NCBI GenBank assembly: GCA_050331295.1
Contig: JBHJGZ010000011.1
Location: 124,001 to 188,000 of the forward strand
From: Kuafuiihalomonas sp050331295
GTDB taxonomy: Bacteria; Myxococcota; Kuafuiibacteriia; Kuafuiibacteriales; Kuafuiibacteriaceae
Reading direction: 5' to 3'
Length of the DNA: 64,000 bases
Of this stretch, positions 8,145-16,014 are shown piece by piece. The notes under the pieces were generated by a model. It had not been told where the DNA came from and did no database searches. It was given only the letters and a program-made list of their open reading frames with translations. Each line of letters opens with the position of its first letter. Position 1 is the first letter of the stretch. The position numbers and the translations under genes are program-made.

Positions 8145-10097
8145 TCAGGAGTTGTCGAGCTCGGCGTCGATGAGCGCCTTGAACCGCGGATACGGTTGAG
8201 CTCCGGACACCAGGCGGCCGTTGATGAACGTGGCCGGCGTGCCCCGGACCCCAAACTTTTGGGCCTCCGCCATGTCGGCCGCGACCCACTGGGCGAGGGC
8301 CGGATCGTCCAGGTCCTTCTCGAACTTCGCCGTATCGAGGCCGAGCTCCTTGGCGTAGTTCACGAACGCATCTCGATTCAGGTTCCGCTGGTTGGCGAAC
8401 AGCTTCTCGTGCATCTCCCAAAACTTGCCTTGCCGGTGAGCGGCCAAGCTGGCGATGGCCGCCGGCTTCGCATCCTTGTGGAAGGGAAGCGGATAATGCT
8501 TGAACGCTACCACCACCTTGTCGCCGTACTCTTCCTTCATCTGGTCGATGCTCGGATTCACGCGACTACAGAACGGGCACTGAAAGTCCGAATACATCAC
8601 CACCTGAATGGGTGCATTCTTGTCGCCATCGATGGGGGCTCGGCCGAGCTCGATCTCCACCGGTTCGGCCTCGGCGGCCGGCGTCGGAGCCTGGGCGGTT
8701 CCGCCCTTGCCGGCTTCACGCTTCAGAACCTCTTCGTATACGTCCGCACGCTTCACGCCGGACTCCATCAGCTTCTTGGCCAAAGCGATCTCTTTGTCGA
8801 TCACGACCTTGAAGCGAGGAAAGGGCTGCGCGCCCCGAACCGGCACCCCGTTCACGAATAGCGTCGGCGTTCCCCGGGCGCCGACCTTGGACGCGGCGGC
8901 CTGGTCCGCGGCGACCTGGTCCGCGACCTCCTTGGAATTCATGTCCCGTTTGAAGCGCTGAACGTCGAGGCCGAGCTGCTTCGCGTACGCGTTCAGGTCG
9001 TCGTCTTCCAAGGCCTTCTGGTTCGAGAAGAGCAGGTCGTGCATCTCCCAGAATTTGCCCTGCTTGGCCGCCGCCATCGACGCCTTCGCGGCCGGAAGCG
9101 CTCGCTTGTGAAAGCCGAGAGGGAGATGACGGAACCGGATCTGGACGTCGTCGCCATAGGTTTCCATGACCTTCTTCAGGCTCGGATTGACCCGAGAGCA
9201 GAAGGGACACTGAAAGTCCGAGAACTCCACGATGGTGACCAGCGGGTTGTCGCCGCCTTTGGCCGGAGCGTGATCCGCCAACTGCAGGTTCTGCCGGGTG
9301 TCGGGGGGCTCTTGGGCCCTCCGCTTCCGATTTTGGTCCGGAGCCGGCGTGGTTCGGCCATTCGCGGTGAGCTTGGCGTACACATCTTTCCGCGCCACGC
9401 CCTGCGCCACCAAGGCCTTGGCTTCCGCGAGACGCGCATCGATCACCCGCTTGAAGGCGGGAAACGGCTGAGCCCCCGAGAGCTTCACGCCGTTGATGAA
9501 GAAAGACGGAGTGCCGCCGGACCCGATCTGTCGAGCCAGCTTCTGGTCTTCCGCGATCATCTCTTTGCCCTTGCCGGACGCGATGAACGCCTTCACCTCG
9601 GCCAGGTCGAGTCCGATCTTCTCGGCCATCCCGTTCAGGTCGTCTTCCTTCAAGGTCTTCTGGTTGGCGAAGACCTCGTCGTGCATCTCCCAGAACTTGC
9701 CCTGGGCGCCGGCCGCCAACACGTACTCGGAGGCGAGTGGCGCATCCTTGTGGAAGGGCAACGGGTTGTGCCGGAAGGCGATTCGAACGTCGTCGCCGTA
9801 GGTCTTGCGAACCTGGTCCAGCGTCGGAAGCACGCGGGCGCAGAAGGGGCACTGGAAGTCCGAGAACTCGACGATGGTCACCAGCGCGTCTGAGGGCCCC
9901 TTCACGTGGGCGTCGCCGACCGGAACCTTATAGACGGTCTCTTTGTCTTTGGCGTCCGAGGGCGGCAGAGGCCGTACTTCGGCCTGGATCTTTTTCGGGC
10001 TCTTGGACACGTCCTGCGCGTCCCGGATGGCGTAGCCGATGGCGCCTCCGATCGCGGCCGTGATGACGAACCCCACAATGGTCGAACTGGTTTTCAT
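8145..10097 (-). CDS. Triple DsbA-like thioredoxin-fold protein
   Basis: 650-residue protein with three DsbA-like domains in tandem, each of about 190-210 residues. Active sites are CPFC at residues 83-86, 297-300 and 507-510, each in the context SDFQCPFC. The matching cis-proline loops GGTP, RGTP and RGTP have their Pro at 197, 411 and 621. Each domain also repeats QGKFWEMH and GAQPFP or GAQPYP. A hydrophobic N-terminal segment (about 8-24) anchors or exports it to the periplasm. Single-domain relatives act as disulfide oxidases or isomerases. The frame is open upstream to 10334, but the ATG at 10097 gives the membrane segment at the correct place. It stands alone on its strand, divergent from dnaK. 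Confidence 0.92.
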   Translation of the reverse strand: MKTSSTIVGFVITAAIGGAIGYAIRDAQDVSKSPKKIQAEVRPLPPSDAKDKETVYKVPVGDAHVKGPSDALVTIVEFSDFQCPFCARVLPTLDQVRKTYGDDVRIAFRHNPLPFHKDAPLASEYVLAAGAQGKFWEMHDEVFANQKTLKEDDLNGMAEKIGLDLAEVKAFIASGKGKEMIAEDQKLARQIGSGGTPSFFINGVKLSGAQPFPAFKRVIDARLAEAKALVAQGVARKDVYAKLTANGRTTPAPDQNRKRRAQEPPDTRQNLQLADHAPAKGGDNPLVTIVEFSDFQCPFCSRVNPSLKKVMETYGDDVQIRFRHLPLGFHKRALPAAKASMAAAKQGKFWEMHDLLFSNQKALEDDDLNAYAKQLGLDVQRFKRDMNSKEVADQVAADQAAASKVGARGTPTLFVNGVPVRGAQPFPRFKVVIDKEIALAKKLMESGVKRADVYEEVLKREAGKGGTAQAPTPAAEAEPVEIELGRAPIDGDKNAPIQVVMYSDFQCPFCSRVNPSIDQMKEEYGDKVVVAFKHYPLPFHKDAKPAAIASLAAHRQGKFWEMHEKLFANQRNLNRDAFVNYAKELGLDTAKFEKDLDDPALAQWVAADMAEAQKFGVRGTPATFINGRLVSGAQPYPRFKALIDAELDNS

Positions 10098-10226
10098 ATT
10101 GAGCACCTGATGCGCTCCTCCCCTTGCCAAATCCGAGGCTTGGGCGCACCCCGGCAATAACCCGAAGGCACCGAAGCGGTGATCCACACCGCGCACCCTC
10201 GACGGGAAAAGCGTGAAATGGCACAC

Positions 10227-10271
10227 GTTGACGGCTTCCTTGGGCCCCGGCGGTTGCCTTCGGTTGACGGC
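10227..10271 (+). promoter_or_regulatory. Two TTGACGGC boxes upstream of dnaK
   Basis: GTTGACGGC occurs at 10227-10235 and again at 10263-10271, 36 bases apart. Each contains a good sigma-70-type -35 hexamer (TTGACG). The second is followed after 16 bases by TAGTTT, a fair -10 element, about 50 bases before the dnaK start. This suggests tandem promoters or a duplicated activator site. I see no CIRCE inverted repeat. Confidence 0.4.
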
Positions 10272-10342
10272 CTCAGGGGTGTGTCTAGTTTCCCGTGCGG
10301 ACCCGGAAGCGGGCCAAACCAGGAACAGGAGCAACCTTAGGA

Positions 10343-12262
10343 ATGGGCAAGAAAGTCATTGGAATCGACCTTGGTACCACCAACTCGGTGGTCGCAGTCA
10401 TGGAAAGCGGGGAGACCAAGGTCCTCGTGAACGAGGAGGGTAGTCGCACCACCCCCTCGGTCGTCGCCTGGACGGATAAGGGGGAAATCCTGGTCGGCCA
10501 AGTTGCGCGTCGTCAGGCCATCACCAACCCAGAGAACACCGTCTTCTCCGCCAAGCGGTTCATGGGGATGAAGTACGACGCCATCTCCAGCGAGATCGCT
10601 CGAGTGCCGTATCATGTCGAGAAGGCGGAAAACGGCGACGCGCAGATCCGGATCCGCGACAAGCGGTATGCGCCGCCAGAAATCTCCGCGAAGGTTCTGC
10701 AGAAGCTGAAGCGCGCGGCAGAGAGCCAACTCGGCGAAGACGTCACCGAGGCGGTGATCACGGTTCCCGCCTACTTCAACGATGCGCAGCGCCAGGCCAC
10801 CAAGGATGCCGGGCGCATTGCCGGGCTCAACGTCCAGCGTATCATCAACGAGCCCACCGCGGCCGCGCTCGCATACGGTCTCGATCGCAAGGCCAACGAA
10901 GTCATTGCGGTGTACGACTTCGGCGGCGGAACCTTCGACATCTCGGTGCTCGAAGTGGGGGACGGCGTGGTCGAGGTGGTCTCCACCAATGGCGATACGC
11001 ACCTGGGCGGAGACGATTTCGACAACGTGATCATCCAGTACCTGACCGACGAGTTCCGGCGAGACACCGGGATCGACGTCAGCAAGGACAAGATGGTCAT
11101 GCAGCGCCTGAAGGAGGCCGCGGAAAAGGCCAAGATCGAGCTCTCGAGCGCGTTCGAAACGGAGATCAATCTCCCGTTCCTGACCGCGGACCAGAGCGGT
11201 CCAAAGCACCTTCAGCTGAAGCTGTCTCGGGCCAAGTTCGAGGCCTTGGTCGCGGATCTGGTGAAGCGATCCTTCGATTCGGTGAAGCGCGCCCTCGAGG
11301 ACGCCAAGAAGTCGCCCCGGGAGATCGACGAAGTGGTGATGGTGGGTGGTTCCACCCGGATCCCGCTGATCCAGGAAGAGGTGAAGAAGTTCTTCGGCAA
11401 GGAGCCGAACCGCACCGTGAACCCGGACGAGGTGGTGGCGGTCGGCGCCGCCATCCAGGGTGGGGTTCTGACCGGCGACGCCAAGGACATCGTTCTCTTG
11501 GACGTGACGCCCCTGTCCCTCGGCATCGAGACCCTGGGCGGCGTGTTCACGCCCCTCATTTCCCGGAACACCACGATTCCCACCCGGAAGTCAGAGGTGT
11601 TCTCCACCGCCCAGGACAATCAAAGTCAGGTCGAGGTCCACGTGCTTCAGGGCGAACGAAAGATGGCCGGCGACAACAAGTCGCTCGGAAAGTTCGTGCT
11701 GGACGGGATCCCGCCGGCACCTCGGGGCATGCCTCAGGTCGAGGTCACGTTCGACATCGACGCCAATGGCATCGTCAACGTTTCGGCGAAGGACAAGGCC
11801 ACCAGTCGTGAGCAGTCCATCCGCATCGAAGGCTCCTCGGGTCTGAACGAGGACGAGATCAACCGGATGGTGCAAGAGGCGCAGGCCCACCAAGACGAAG
11901 ACGAGCGACGTCGGGGCATGGTGGAGCGCCGGAACCAGCTGGACCAGCTGGCCTACGGCGTCGAGAAGACGATGAACGAGTCCAAGGACAAGCTTCCGGT
12001 CGAGCTCGGCCAGGAGGTGAGTACCGCCATCGAGGAGGCCCGCGAGGCCCTGAAGAAGGAGGGGGACACCGACGCCTGGGAGGCTGCGGAGACCAAGCTG
12101 AAGGCGGCTTCTCAAAAGATGGCCGAGCACCTCTACAAGGCCGCATCGTCCAACGGTGCAGACGGACAGGGCCCGACCGATGGTGCGGCCGGAGGCGGCG
12201 GAGAATCGTCCGAGAAGAAGGACGAGAACGTGATCGACGCGGACTGGTCCGAGGCCAACTAA
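10343..12262 (+). CDS. dnaK: Chaperone protein DnaK (Hsp70)
   Basis: 639-residue cytoplasmic Hsp70, full length. The nucleotide-binding domain opens with GIDLGTTNSVVAVMESG. The phosphate loops (VYDFGGGTFDISVLEVGDG) and the adenosine motif (VMVGGSTRIPLIQ) are intact. The substrate-binding domain includes LLDVTPLSLGIETLGG, and the C-terminal lid ends in a Gly/Glu-rich tail. The ATG at 10343 directly begins MGKKVIGIDLGTTNS; a GGAG lies a few bases upstream. Neither grpE, hrcA nor dnaJ is adjacent, so this is a solitary dnaK. A distinct J-domain protein is encoded near 48.4-50 kb in the window, but nothing shows that the two work together. Confidence 0.98.
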   Translation: MGKKVIGIDLGTTNSVVAVMESGETKVLVNEEGSRTTPSVVAWTDKGEILVGQVARRQAITNPENTVFSAKRFMGMKYDAISSEIARVPYHVEKAENGDAQIRIRDKRYAPPEISAKVLQKLKRAAESQLGEDVTEAVITVPAYFNDAQRQATKDAGRIAGLNVQRIINEPTAAALAYGLDRKANEVIAVYDFGGGTFDISVLEVGDGVVEVVSTNGDTHLGGDDFDNVIIQYLTDEFRRDTGIDVSKDKMVMQRLKEAAEKAKIELSSAFETEINLPFLTADQSGPKHLQLKLSRAKFEALVADLVKRSFDSVKRALEDAKKSPREIDEVVMVGGSTRIPLIQEEVKKFFGKEPNRTVNPDEVVAVGAAIQGGVLTGDAKDIVLLDVTPLSLGIETLGGVFTPLISRNTTIPTRKSEVFSTAQDNQSQVEVHVLQGERKMAGDNKSLGKFVLDGIPPAPRGMPQVEVTFDIDANGIVNVSAKDKATSREQSIRIEGSSGLNEDEINRMVQEAQAHQDEDERRRGMVERRNQLDQLAYGVEKTMNESKDKLPVELGQEVSTAIEEAREALKKEGDTDAWEAAETKLKAASQKMAEHLYKAASSNGADGQGPTDGAAGGGGESSEKKDENVIDADWSEAN

Positions 12263-12270
12263 AGCCGGGG

Positions 12271-12301
12271 GGTGGAGCGGCGGTCAGGCCGCCGTTCCAC
12301 C
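12271..12301. terminator. 13-bp hairpin between dnaK and the convergent glycosyltransferase
   Basis: A 13-bp stem (12271-12283 with 12289-12301, one G-T pair) closes a 5-base loop, starting 8 bases after the dnaK stop. The stop codon of the convergent glycosyltransferase (12284-12286) lies in the loop. There is no T-tract on either side, so this is probably a factor-assisted or bidirectional terminator. Confidence 0.55.
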
Positions 12302-13540
12302 TGCCTCGACGGCGGGCGGCGGCGCCGGAAGGGCCGGGAGCCCGAAGAGCTCGAGGAGTTTGCTGACCGAGCCTTCGATGCAAAACGAGTTCTCCACCGC
12401 GCGGCGTCCCCAAGCCCCCATTTCGGTCAGGCGCTCGGGTGAAGTGTGAAGGCACTCCAACATGGCGTTGGCCAAGCCATCGATGTCGGAGGCAAAGACC
12501 AACCACCCGTTCTTGCCGGTCTGGACCAGCTCCGGCACCCCGGAAATCAGGGTGGAAATGACGGGGCGACCCAAGGCGAGCGCTTCCATCAACACCACGG
12601 GGAGACCCTCGCCGAAGCTGGACATCACCAGAGCGCGGCTTTGCTCGAGATGGAACACCACCTCTTCCGTGGTGGCCCAGCCCGCGAACTCCACCGCGTC
12701 GGTGATTCCGCGTTCCGCAACCTGCTGACGCAAGCTGTCTTCCAGCTCGCCGCCCCCTACCAAGACCAGCCGCGCGTCTGGACGGCTTTCCACCACCTTG
12801 GCCATCGCATCGATGAGAATCCCCAAGCCCTTCTGGGACGAAAACCGCGCGATGTTCACGAACACCGGACGGTCCGGAACCGGCGACGGCTGACGTTCCC
12901 GAAGAAACTGGTCGTCCAATCCGCACCGCACTACGTGCAGCCGAGACCACAGGGCCGGATCGATCCAGCGGCTGACCTGAGAGCGCGCGTAGTGGCTAAT
13001 GACCGATACGAACTTCGCGTCGCGGACCTTGTGGGGATAGTTGAGGCCAGGGGCGCGGTCCAAATCTTCTGGTCCGTGGACCATGAAGCTGTAACTGGGC
13101 CCTCCCATCGCGTGGCAAAGATGCGCGACGTCCGCCGCGTTCGTGGCGAAGTGCACGTGAAGGTGCTCGACGTCGTCGCTCTGGGTCAGCTGCTTGAGCC
13201 GGCACGCCTCGGCCAGACACACCAGGTACTTCGGAAGCGAACGGTCGCCGCCCTTCCACATGTCGAAGGTTCGACGGAGGCCCGCCGCCAGCTGAAGAGG
13301 CTCCCGCACCAGTGTGCTGACCGTGGACAGCGCGGACGGGATCCCGGAGGGCTGTTCGCCCAAGACGTACTGGGTCTCCGCACGTTCGCGCGCGTCCTTC
13401 GGATCCACCACTTGGGTCGCCCACGGACGAAGTGCGTACCGACGGACCGAAACCCCCCTGCGCTCGAGTTCCAGCAACTCGCGCCGAATGAAGGTCTGGC
13501 TGGCCATCGGATATGTGTTGCAAAAATATCCGAGCTTCAT
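12284..13540 (-). CDS. GT4-family glycosyltransferase (WcaL-like)
   Basis: 418-residue GT-B fold glycosyltransferase. The N-terminus, MKLGYFCNTYPMASQTFIRR, matches the colanic-acid WcaL/exopolysaccharide branch of GT4. The C-terminal nucleotide-sugar domain shows NIARFSSQKGLGILIDAM, LVLVGGGELE and the EX7E-like stretch SSFGEGLPVVLMEALALG. It probably adds a hexose to a lipid-linked oligosaccharide at the cytoplasmic face of the membrane. No other polysaccharide assembly gene is adjacent, so the polymer is unknown. The ATG at 13540 fits the family start; the open frame continues upstream to 13687 but overlaps the lipA side. It is divergent from lipA. Confidence 0.88.
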   Translation of the reverse strand: MKLGYFCNTYPMASQTFIRRELLELERRGVSVRRYALRPWATQVVDPKDARERAETQYVLGEQPSGIPSALSTVSTLVREPLQLAAGLRRTFDMWKGGDRSLPKYLVCLAEACRLKQLTQSDDVEHLHVHFATNAADVAHLCHAMGGPSYSFMVHGPEDLDRAPGLNYPHKVRDAKFVSVISHYARSQVSRWIDPALWSRLHVVRCGLDDQFLRERQPSPVPDRPVFVNIARFSSQKGLGILIDAMAKVVESRPDARLVLVGGGELEDSLRQQVAERGITDAVEFAGWATTEEVVFHLEQSRALVMSSFGEGLPVVLMEALALGRPVISTLISGVPELVQTGKNGWLVFASDIDGLANAMLECLHTSPERLTEMGAWGRRAVENSFCIEGSVSKLLELFGLPALPAPPPAVEAGGTAA

Positions 13541-13695
13541 GGCTGTTCTCACAACGCAGGCCGGTTGCCTGAAGCGGCGCGTACCAGCTTTCAGGACCCG
13601 CGTCACGTTGCCCAGCCGAGACCGAACTCCGGCGCCGAATCGAGACCGCCTCCCGAACTGGACGATTCGCCTTTTCGTTGGCCCCAAAGGCCAGA

Positions 13696-14646
13696 ATGGT
13701 CCAATTTGGGTGGGTGAGGTCGTCCCTTCCCATCCTTCAAGACGAGCACGGCAACGCGGCCGGGCCGCTGCAGCGCGGCAAGCCCGCCTGGCTCAAGATC
13801 CGACCACCTGGCGGCGAGGGCTACACGACCCTCAAACACCGAGCCCGGCGTCTCAAGCTGGCCACGGTCTGCGAGGAAGCGCGGTGCCCCAACATCGGGG
13901 AGTGCTGGAGCATCGGCACCGGGACCTTCATGTTGATGGGAGACACGTGCACGCGAGGCTGTCGGTTCTGCGCCATCAACACCGCCAAGCGACCGCCTCC
14001 GCTCGACCCATCCGAGCCGGCCAATGTGGCCGACGCCGTGCACGAGATGGGTCTGAGCTACGTGGTGCTCACGTCGGTCAATCGCGATGAATTGCCGGAC
14101 GGCGGTGCAGGCCACCTTGCCAATTGTCTTCGGGCCATCAAGGCAAAGTCGCCGGATGTGCTGCTGGAGATGCTGATTCCCGATTTCATGGGTGACCGCA
14201 GCGCACTCGAAAAGGTGGTGCGAAGTCCGATCGCCGTGTTGGCGCACAATCTCGAAACCGTGGAACGCCTCACGCCCACGGTTCGCGACCCCCGGGCCAG
14301 CTACGCCCAGTCGCTGGATGTGTTGCGGTGGACCAAGGAGATGGCGCCGGGCATGTTGACCAAAACCTCCCTGATGCTGGGCCTGGGCGAAAGCGAGCAG
14401 GAAGTCGACGAGGCCATGCGGGACGCCCGGGATGCGGGCGTGGACATCATCACCTTCGGGCAGTATCTGCGCCCTTCCCACAAACACTTGCCGGTCCTGG
14501 AGTACGTTCATCCCAAGGTCTTCGACCGATTCGCAGACCGGGCCCGGAGCCTGGGCTTCGGCTATGTGGCGAGTGGTCCGCTGGTCCGCTCATCGTACCG
14601 AGCGGGCGAACTCTTCATCGAAAAGACCCTTCGCGCAAAAGCGTGA
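13696..14646 (+). CDS. lipA: Lipoyl synthase
   Basis: 316-residue radical-SAM enzyme that inserts two sulfur atoms into protein-bound octanoyl groups to make lipoyl cofactor. The auxiliary cluster motif CX4CX5C is present (Cys 59, 64, 70 in CEEARCPNIGEC). The radical-SAM motif CX3CX2C is present at Cys 85, 89, 92 (CTRGCRFC). The C-terminal RSSY serine that ligates the auxiliary cluster is also present. The start is the ATG at 13696; an in-frame TTG at 13678 is less likely. lipB is not adjacent. Its stop overlaps the GTG start of the next gene (GTGA), indicating translational coupling to a flavoprotein. Confidence 0.97.
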   Translation: MVQFGWVRSSLPILQDEHGNAAGPLQRGKPAWLKIRPPGGEGYTTLKHRARRLKLATVCEEARCPNIGECWSIGTGTFMLMGDTCTRGCRFCAINTAKRPPPLDPSEPANVADAVHEMGLSYVVLTSVNRDELPDGGAGHLANCLRAIKAKSPDVLLEMLIPDFMGDRSALEKVVRSPIAVLAHNLETVERLTPTVRDPRASYAQSLDVLRWTKEMAPGMLTKTSLMLGLGESEQEVDEAMRDARDAGVDIITFGQYLRPSHKHLPVLEYVHPKVFDRFADRARSLGFGYVASGPLVRSSYRAGELFIEKTLRAKA

Positions 14647-15626
14647 GCACTCCGAGTCTGACCGTCGTCGGTGCCGGCCTCAGCGGGCTGACCGCGGCTC
14701 GCACCCTCTCTGACCGAGGCTGGGCCGTGCAGGTCTTGGAAAAGGCGCGCGGTCCCGGGGGGCGCACTGCTACCCGGCGGTCGGGCGACGACCTTCGCTT
14801 CGATCACGGTGCCCAGTACTTCACGGTGCGCGATCCGCGGTTTGAAGTGGCAACCCAAGACTGGGCGCGACGTGGTGTGGTTGCGCGTTGGTCCGGTCGG
14901 ATCGCGGTGTGGGCCGAGCACACCCTCACGCCCAAGCGCAACGGGCCGCCGCGATGGGTCGGAGTCCCCGGGATGAACGCGATGGCTTCGGATCTGGCCC
15001 GCGGTCTCGACCTTCGAACGCAAACCGCGGCCGCGCGGGTCGAAGGAGATTCGAATGGAGCTCGGGTGTTGGATGAAGCAGGTCGCGTTCTCGCCGCCTC
15101 CGACGCGGTCTTGGTCACGGCACCGCCGGTGCAGGCCGCGGCGTTGACCACGGCGTCCTCCGGCTCCCCCCACCCTGCCCTAGCCACCGTCATGGTTCCC
15201 TGCTGGGCGGTCATGTTGGCGTTCGATGCGCCGGTGCCCCTGGCGTTCGATGGTGTCTTCGTGAATGAAGGTCCACTGTCGTGGATCTGCCGAAATGGCA
15301 GCAAACCCGGTCGTCCACCCCGGGAAGCTTGGGTGTTGCACGCAGGGCCCCAATGGTCGGAACGGCACCTGGAAGCAGATGAGGATTCGGTGATCTCGGC
15401 CCTCTGGACCGCCTTTCGCGCCATCAGCCAAACCGAGATGGAGCCGTCGTTCGCTCGTGCACACCGGTGGCGCTACAGCGCTCCCAGCGACGCAGCCGCA
15501 GCTCCCCCCGCGCTCTGGAGTCCGGCCACTCGGATCGGCTTCACCGGCGATTACCTCAGCGGCGGGCGGGTCGAGGGTGCTTATCTGTCGGGTCTCGCCT
15601 TCGCGGAAGCGGTGCTCGATGGCTGA
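14643..15626 (+). CDS. Renalase-like NAD(P)/FAD-dependent oxidoreductase
   Basis: 327-residue flavoprotein of the amine-oxidase/renalase-like group. The dinucleotide-binding motif VVGAGLSGLTAARTL begins at residue 8, followed by LEKARGPGGRTATRR and FDHGAQYFTV, a pattern characteristic of this bacterial subgroup. The C-terminal FAD contact GFTGDYLSGGRVEGAYLSG is intact. The substrate is unknown; renalase relatives oxidise isomeric dihydronicotinamides. The GTG start at 14643 overlaps the lipA stop by 4 bases. The gene in turn overlaps the start of the DUF2256/DUF3253 gene by 8 bases, so the three form one operon. Confidence 0.85.
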   Translation: MSTPSLTVVGAGLSGLTAARTLSDRGWAVQVLEKARGPGGRTATRRSGDDLRFDHGAQYFTVRDPRFEVATQDWARRGVVARWSGRIAVWAEHTLTPKRNGPPRWVGVPGMNAMASDLARGLDLRTQTAAARVEGDSNGARVLDEAGRVLAASDAVLVTAPPVQAAALTTASSGSPHPALATVMVPCWAVMLAFDAPVPLAFDGVFVNEGPLSWICRNGSKPGRPPREAWVLHAGPQWSERHLEADEDSVISALWTAFRAISQTEMEPSFARAHRWRYSAPSDAAAAPPALWSPATRIGFTGDYLSGGRVEGAYLSGLAFAEAVLDG

Positions 15627-16014
15627 AGCCGACGAGAAAGTCTGCGCGGTGTGTGGCCGACGCATCGAATGGCGCCGGAAGTGGGCCAAAGACTGGGCCC
15701 ACGTCAAGTACTGCAGCGATGCCTGCCGGCGATCCAAGCCTCGGCGAGACACGCCCCGCACCGATCCCCTCGAGAACGCGATCCTCACCCTGCTGCGTGA
15801 GCGCGCGCGAGGAAAGACCATTTGTCCCAGTGAAGCAGCCCGTCGTGCCTACGGGGAGGCGACTTGGCGTCCCCACATGGAGGAAGCACGGCGCGCGGCC
15901 CGCCGCCTGGTGGCCAGAGGGCTCATCGAGATCACCCAACAAGGCCGGGCGGTCGACCCGAGCACGGCGAAGGGTCCGATCCGGCTACGGCTATGCGAAT
16001 CCTCGTCTCAATAG
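15619..16014 (+). CDS. DUF2256 and DUF3253 domain protein
   Basis: 131 residues, two small domains. Residues about 6-35 are a DUF2256-type zinc-ribbon-like unit (VCAVCGRRIEWRRKWAKDW, then KYCSDACRR; four Cys likely bind a metal). Residues about 45-125 fit DUF3253, a small winged-helix-like domain (ENAILTLLRERARGKTICPS). Function is unknown. DUF2256 genes are often found near photolyase/cryptochrome and renalase-like genes; here the renalase-like gene is immediately upstream and overlapping, but no photolyase is in the window. The ATG at 15619 starts inside the upstream gene's last codons. The 3' end overlaps the convergent SpoIID-domain gene by 7 bases. Confidence 0.85.
   Translation: MAEADEKVCAVCGRRIEWRRKWAKDWAHVKYCSDACRRSKPRRDTPRTDPLENAILTLLRERARGKTICPSEAARRAYGEATWRPHMEEARRAARRLVARGLIEITQQGRAVDPSTAKGPIRLRLCESSSQ

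Noticed and set aside
10098..10334. N-terminal extension of the triple-DsbA frame
   Set aside because: It would place 79 non-homologous residues before the signal anchor and cover the dnaK promoter region.
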